From the NCBI GenBank assembly GCA_964644525.1, contig CAZXWC010000074.1, positions 1 to 8,001 of the forward strand: a stretch of DNA of 8,001 bases, written 5' to 3'. Positions 4,131 to 8,001 of the stretch are shown here, one piece after another (within the stretch, counting starts at the first letter, position 1; every line of letters begins with the position of its first letter). The stretch is from BM714 sp964644525. GTDB taxonomy: Bacteria > Bacillota > Clostridia > Peptostreptococcales > BM714. The translations under genes were made by a program, and so were the position numbers. The notes beneath the pieces were generated by a model that had not been told where the DNA came from, did not search any database, and saw only the letters and a list, made by a program, of their open reading frames with translations.

Positions 4131-7100
4131 TTATTCATTTTCTTCATTGTTTTCTTTGCCATTTTCGTTAGTGTCGTTTTTGTCCCCATCTTCGTCTGAA
4201 GTATTTTCTTCTACAAGAGGCTCAATTCCAACTGGCGGCTCAGGCGGCATGAAGCCCTGGGGCGGCAGTATCTCTCCAGTTGTACTGTCGGGTGAATTTA
4301 TCAAATTCGGATTGCTTTCGATGTAGTCGTTTACAGATTGTTGAGGTGGTATTATTTGACCGCTTGGTAACATGAAGGATCCGTCAAGCATAAGCAATAC
4401 ATTGCCTGGGAGTTGAACTGTGCCGTCAGGCATTTGTATGGCTCCTTCGGGAAGATTGTCCATGTTGTATTGGTAAAGGTATCCGTATCCGTGAACATTG
4501 CAGTATTTTTGAGGTATTTCATAAATCCAGTCCCTTGGCACTATGGCGTATTCGTTTTTATCCAAATGTTCGGATGGCACATATGGAACAGCTCTTTTCA
4601 CGAAGACTCTGTTTTCAAGGGAGGTGATGGGACAATAACCAGTCGGGACAAGTCCGCTGTCTGCGCATACGGTCATTTGCACATGCACATCGTCATATTC
4701 AACAGGCTCTGTGCCTTTTGCGAAGTATTCGTTTCGAACCGTGTTTCTGGTGTCAAGGTAAGAAAGTTCGGTTGGCAACTTGCCTGATTTGGTATCTACA
4801 GCAAGGGTTATTATTCCTTCTGGTTTTTCATAGGAAGTATCCGGATAGTCTTCATGTATTTTGCTCATGAAAGATTGCCATAGAATTGCGCTTGATCGGC
4901 TTCCGCTGTCTAGTTCTACCTGTAGGTCGTTCCCAATCCATACGCTTGCAGAGTAATATGGAGTATATCCTACAAACCATGCATCGTAATTGTCACTTGT
5001 TGTGCCCGTTTTGCCCGCCACGGGCATTTTGGTGTTGCTGGATTCAAATTTAGCCCTGGCGCCCGTACCGGCTGTTACGGCTTCATGAAGCATGTCAGTC
5101 ATGAGGAAGGCGGTTTTTTCATCCACCACAAATTCTTTCCAAGGGTCATTTTCGTATAGTACATTTCCGCTGTTGTCGGTTATTTTTGTGAAAGTCCTCG
5201 GCTTTATATATACCCCTTTGTTTCCAAGCGAGCCGTATGCGGCTGCCATTTCCAGAGGTGAAATTCCTTCGGTCATGCCGCCGAGGGCAAGGGCTGATAG
5301 ATTGATGTCATTGTAGGTTCCCGATTCCCGTACTGTAGTTATGCCCATTTTTTTAAGGAAATCAACTGAATTTGCAAGGCCTACTTTTTCCTCGGTTTTT
5401 ACTGCAACAACATTTTGGGACCAGACAATGGCTTCGCGAATAGTAGAAAGCCCCCAGTATTTTTCTTTATACCAGTTTTTAGGCCAAAGTGAACCGTCCG
5501 CTCCGTAGTGGGGAATATCGTCTATTACTGTTGCAGGCGTCATTCCCATATCTATTGCAGGTGTGTATACAGCCAAAGGTTTAATTGAAGAACCGGGCTG
5601 CCTTGGATTTATGGCTCTGTTGAATATCTTTTGACCGCTTATGTTTCGCCCGCCCATAAGAGCTTTTATGGATCCCGTAGAGTAGTCTACAACGACAGAA
5701 GCCGACTGAGGCTGAACAACACCCTTTGAGCTTATTGAAAAATTCTCTTTGTCTATAGTCAGATTTTCTGAATCGTCTTTATTGAAAAAGGTTGGGTTTG
5801 AGTCAAGAAATTCTTTGCTTATAAGCAGATTTCTGGAATCGTCATAACTTTTGCTTTCGGACGGTATTGATACCTTCTGTCCGTTGTATATCATTATCTC
5901 TGGAATCAGGTATTCGCCTGATTGCGGCAGATACTGCTCTTTGGAAGTGTCGGCCTTGTATGTGTCCTTTACCATTACTTGAATGCCGACAACCTGTCCG
6001 CTTTCGTACAGTGAAATAAAATCAAGACGTTTGTTCTTCAAAAGAACGAGATTGCCATTGTCGTCGTACTTGTAGTCTGTCTTGGGGATTATCAAATCTC
6101 CGCTTTTGTCTACTATGTTGTCGTAGCTATACAAAACAATTTTGCTGCTGACCACTTTGTTTGTTTCTGAATCTCTCCTTATGACAAGTATGTTTCCGTT
6201 TCTGTCTTTTGGATATATAAGTTTCGGGAAATTGTCGGAATCAGAGTAAACTTCCTCGAGGTGTTTTTGCATATCTAAATCGAGAGTTGAATAAATCTTG
6301 AGTCCCTGGGTGTATAATAGTTCCTGAGCCCTTTCCCTGGTTGTGTTAAGGGATTCCTGCAGAGCTGCTATGACCTCTTCTTTTAAGAGATCGGAAAAAT
6401 ATGATGAAATTTCGGAATTCTTGTTTTTGCTGGGGTTTAGAATTGTTTTAAGGTCGGTGTTTACAGCATCCAGGTATTCCTCTTCGGTTATATATTCTTC
6501 AAGTTTCATGAAGCCGAGGACGCTCTTGTATCTGTCCAGGCTGTTTTCATTGAATACAGTTGTGTAGAGTTCATCGTTTGAGTCTATCACGAAGTCGTTT
6601 TCGTCGACATTGGATTTTTTAACGACTTTTATGGGGGAATGTGTTGCGGGGTGTTGCGTTATTCCCGCAATAAGTGCAGCTTCTGGTATTGTCAGGTCGT
6701 CAGCATTTTTGCTGAAATAGGTCTGCGCAGCGGCGTTTACCCCATATGCTCCGCTGCCCAGATAAATTGTATTGAGGTAGGCTTCGAAAATCTGCTCTTT
6801 TCTAAGCTCATTTTCTATTTGAACAGCGTAGTAAGCTTCTTTTATTTTTCGAGAAAGAGTTCTTTTGCTTTTTATTTCTTCAAGATAGAGATTTCTTGCC
6901 AATTGTTGAGTTATAGTGCTTGTGCCGCTTATTCGACCTCCGTTTGATATACCCTGGAGTACGGCTCCCACCAATCTCTTGTAGTTGAATCCGTGATGTT
7001 CGAAGAAGGTTCTGTCTTCGGTTGCTAAAAAAGCGTTTTTGAGATCTTCGTCGATGTCATCGTAGTCGACTATGGTACGCAGACCATCACTCTGAATTTT

Positions 7101-7325
7101 TTCTATAACAAGACCGTTTTGGTCCAATATGAAAGAGTTTTCGTCAAGTATCTGGTTTATGCGCGAAGTGTCAACTTTTTTTATGTTTTTAAGGCTTGCA
7201 GCAACAAGTCCGGCTGTCGCGCCTGCAGCGATGAAGCCAGCAATCAGTATAATTATAAGTATTATCTTGAGAGTTCTTTTGAATATGCTCTTTTTGTTTT
7301 TGGGTTTTTGTTTTTTATGGTTCAT
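4131..7325 (-). CDS. Bifunctional class A penicillin-binding protein (PBP1A type)
   Basis: The protein makes peptidoglycan: it polymerises lipid II glycan and cross-links stem peptides outside the membrane. It has 1064 residues, well above the usual 700-900. A basic cytoplasmic start is followed by a membrane anchor (about 19-45). The GT51 transglycosylase domain (about 75-240) shows ATEDRTFFEHHG with catalytic Glu103, GTSTITQQ at 134-141, RKIKE with Glu163, and EAYLNTIYLGSGAYG at 181-195. The transpeptidase domain (about 540-830) shows SSIK with nucleophile Ser579 and Lys582, SQN at 636-638 and KTGT at 772-775. An insert (about 365-535) separates the two. The C-terminal region has Cys887, Cys898 and Cys942, a repetitive beta-like stretch (957-995), a proline-rich part and an acidic Asn/Glu tail. 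The start at 7325 is set by GGAGGT five bases upstream. An in-frame ATG at 7484 is rejected because it would run across the promoter region and into hflX. Confidence 0.95.
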   Translation of the reverse strand: MNHKKQKPKNKKSIFKRTLKIILIIILIAGFIAAGATAGLVAASLKNIKKVDTSRINQILDENSFILDQNGLVIEKIQSDGLRTIVDYDDIDEDLKNAFLATEDRTFFEHHGFNYKRLVGAVLQGISNGGRISGTSTITQQLARNLYLEEIKSKRTLSRKIKEAYYAVQIENELRKEQIFEAYLNTIYLGSGAYGVNAAAQTYFSKNADDLTIPEAALIAGITQHPATHSPIKVVKKSNVDENDFVIDSNDELYTTVFNENSLDRYKSVLGFMKLEEYITEEEYLDAVNTDLKTILNPSKNKNSEISSYFSDLLKEEVIAALQESLNTTRERAQELLYTQGLKIYSTLDLDMQKHLEEVYSDSDNFPKLIYPKDRNGNILVIRRDSETNKVVSSKIVLYSYDNIVDKSGDLIIPKTDYKYDDNGNLVLLKNKRLDFISLYESGQVVGIQVMVKDTYKADTSKEQYLPQSGEYLIPEIMIYNGQKVSIPSESKSYDDSRNLLISKEFLDSNPTFFNKDDSENLTIDKENFSISSKGVVQPQSASVVVDYSTGSIKALMGGRNISGQKIFNRAINPRQPGSSIKPLAVYTPAIDMGMTPATVIDDIPHYGADGSLWPKNWYKEKYWGLSTIREAIVWSQNVVAVKTEEKVGLANSVDFLKKMGITTVRESGTYNDINLSALALGGMTEGISPLEMAAAYGSLGNKGVYIKPRTFTKITDNSGNVLYENDPWKEFVVDEKTAFLMTDMLHEAVTAGTGARAKFESSNTKMPVAGKTGTTSDNYDAWFVGYTPYYSASVWIGNDLQVELDSGSRSSAILWQSFMSKIHEDYPDTSYEKPEGIITLAVDTKSGKLPTELSYLDTRNTVRNEYFAKGTEPVEYDDVHVQMTVCADSGLVPTGYCPITSLENRVFVKRAVPYVPSEHLDKNEYAIVPRDWIYEIPQKYCNVHGYGYLYQYNMDNLPEGAIQMPDGTVQLPGNVLLMLDGSFMLPSGQIIPPQQSVNDYIESNPNLINSPDSTTGEILPPQGFMPPEPPVGIEPLVEENTSDEDGDKNDTNENGKENNEENE

Positions 7326-7330
7326 TTTAT

Positions 7331-7336
7331 ACCTCC
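7331..7336 (-). promoter_or_regulatory. Ribosome binding site fixing the PBP start
   Basis: GGAGGT on the minus strand lies five bases before the ATG at 7325-7323. The open frame continues upstream to 7484, but no comparable site supports that longer start. Confidence 0.88.
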
Positions 7337-7361
7337 GAGGTTTGTTTCCATGATTATTATT

Positions 7362-7373
7362 GCATTTAAATGC
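7362..7373. promoter_or_regulatory. Perfect 12-bp palindrome overlapping the hflX/PBP promoters
   Basis: GCATTTAAATGC reads the same on both strands. Its last bases (TGC) form the TG extension of the + strand -10 element, and it sits at the predicted start site of the minus-strand transcript. A protein bound here could affect both genes. It may also be chance in AT-rich DNA. Confidence 0.4.
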
Positions 7374-7388
7374 TATAATATTATAACA
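7371..7388. promoter_or_regulatory. Back-to-back extended -10 elements for divergent hflX and PBP genes
   Basis: TGCTATAAT (7371-7379) is an extended -10 reading toward hflX. ATTATAACA (7380-7388) is TGTTATAAT on the minus strand, reading toward the PBP gene. The two abut with no gap, making a near-perfect 18-bp palindrome. On the minus strand TTGCCA (7410-7405) is a possible -35 with a 19-base spacer. The + strand has only a weak -35 near 7351-7356. Start sites would be near 7386 (+) and 7373 (-). Confidence 0.65.
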
Positions 7389-7457
7389 TAAGAAGGAAGA
7401 TGATTGGCAATAATGAAGGAATTGTAACAAACATAGAACATGGGAGCGATAATTCAA

Positions 7458-8001
7458 ATGGACAATATTGAAAAGAAAGAGCAAAAGGCAATGCTTGTAG
7501 GTGTTGAAGGGCCGGGATTGACGGAATTGCCCATAGAACAGTCAATGGATGAACTGCAGGGCCTTTGCGAGGCCGTCGGGGCACTGGTCATAGATAGAGT
7601 TACACAAAAAAGAGAAAGGCCGGATCCCGCTTTTTTCATAGGAAAGGGAAAGGTTGATGAAATATGCAGTTTTGCCCAAGGCCTTGAAGTTGACATAATC
7701 ATTTTCAACAGCGAACTCACCGGCTCACAGATAAGGAACCTCGAGGAGGCGACGGACAAGACGGTCATAGACAGGACGATTCTTATAATGGATATTTTTG
7801 CTTTGAGGGCAACAACAAGGCAGGCTAAGTTTCAGGTGGAACTTGCACAGCTCAAATATCGTTTGCCCAGGCTTAGAGGAATGGGAAAAACCCTTTCAAG
7901 AACCGGGGCAGGAATAGGCACAAGAGGTCCAGGCGAGCAGAAACTTGAAATCGACCGCCGCCATATAATGAACAGGATTGCTGAAATCAGGAGGCAACTG
8001 A
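7458..8001 (+). CDS. hflX: HflX ribosome-splitting GTPase (N-terminal part, cut by window edge)
   Basis: HflX is a cytoplasmic ATP- and GTP-binding protein of the Obg-HflX GTPase group that binds the 50S subunit and splits or rescues stalled ribosomes, often after heat or antibiotic stress. The visible 181 residues cover the N-terminal nucleotide-binding domain. This includes IGKGKVDEI (61-69), the family signature from DIFALRATT (112-120) through the VELAQLKYRLPRL helix (127-139), and the glycine-rich GIGTRGPGE...KLEIDRR (152-168). The GTPase domain lies beyond the edge. The open frame starts after a TAG at 7434 and has two possible starts: ATG 7458, 11 bases after GGAG, and in-frame ATG 7440, with no nearby Shine-Dalgarno. 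I prefer 7458. The gene diverges from the PBP gene and has a leader of about 70 bases. Confidence 0.95.
   Translation, partial: MDNIEKKEQKAMLVGVEGPGLTELPIEQSMDELQGLCEAVGALVIDRVTQKRERPDPAFFIGKGKVDEICSFAQGLEVDIIIFNSELTGSQIRNLEEATDKTVIDRTILIMDIFALRATTRQAKFQVELAQLKYRLPRLRGMGKTLSRTGAGIGTRGPGEQKLEIDRRHIMNRIAEIRRQL

Noticed and set aside
7326..7484. N-terminal extension of the PBP to an ATG at 7484
   Set aside because: The extra 53 residues are low-quality sequence crossing the divergent promoter and overlapping the start of hflX. The ATG at 7325 has a good GGAGGT site and gives a normal basic start before the membrane anchor.

Overview
The window looks like ordinary chromosomal DNA from a low-GC Gram-positive bacterium, probably a member of the Clostridia. 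The reasons are strong AAAGGAGG-type ribosome binding sites, frequent AGA/AGG and ATA codons, intrinsic terminators with U-tracts, a paired iscS-thiI unit, a YvlD-type membrane protein, and a large class A penicillin-binding protein with a disordered acidic tail. The species cannot be named from the sequence. I see no insertion sequence, phage module, CRISPR array or defence cassette.

Layout. Bases 1-37 are the 3' end of a tRNA on the + strand (probably tRNA-Phe), followed by a short two-way terminator (39-72). It also terminates a minus-strand gene (76-1077) for a YprB-like RNase H-fold (DEDD) exonuclease. The 268-base divergent intergenic region (1078-1345) is the most interesting part. On the minus strand it holds a good promoter, then a roughly 153-nt leader with a 5' hairpin, a mid-leader hairpin followed by ten U, and a third hairpin just ahead of the Shine-Dalgarno sequence. 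The C-rich loop of the first hairpin is a perfect 7-nt complement of that Shine-Dalgarno. On the + strand the region carries the iscS promoter with a 14-bp palindrome.

On the + strand, iscS (1346-2506), thiI (2511-3686) and a small four-helix membrane gene (from 3701 or 3704 to 4057) are closely spaced and form a likely operon. IscS takes sulfur from cysteine as a persulfide. ThiI, here without a rhodanese domain, uses the sulfur to make 4-thiouridine in tRNA. The operon ends in a 19-bp perfect hairpin (4088-4129), shared with the convergent minus-strand gene for a bifunctional class A PBP (4131-7325, 1064 residues). That protein has an unusual insert of about 170 residues between its two catalytic domains and a repetitive C-terminal tail.

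The PBP gene and hflX (7458 to the window edge, incomplete) diverge from a compact control region. Two extended -10 elements lie back to back in an 18-bp near-palindrome (7371-7388), flanked by a perfect 12-bp palindrome (7362-7373). All protein genes are recognisable housekeeping families. The novelty, if any, is in the noncoding leader and the symmetric promoter, both of which are predictions.
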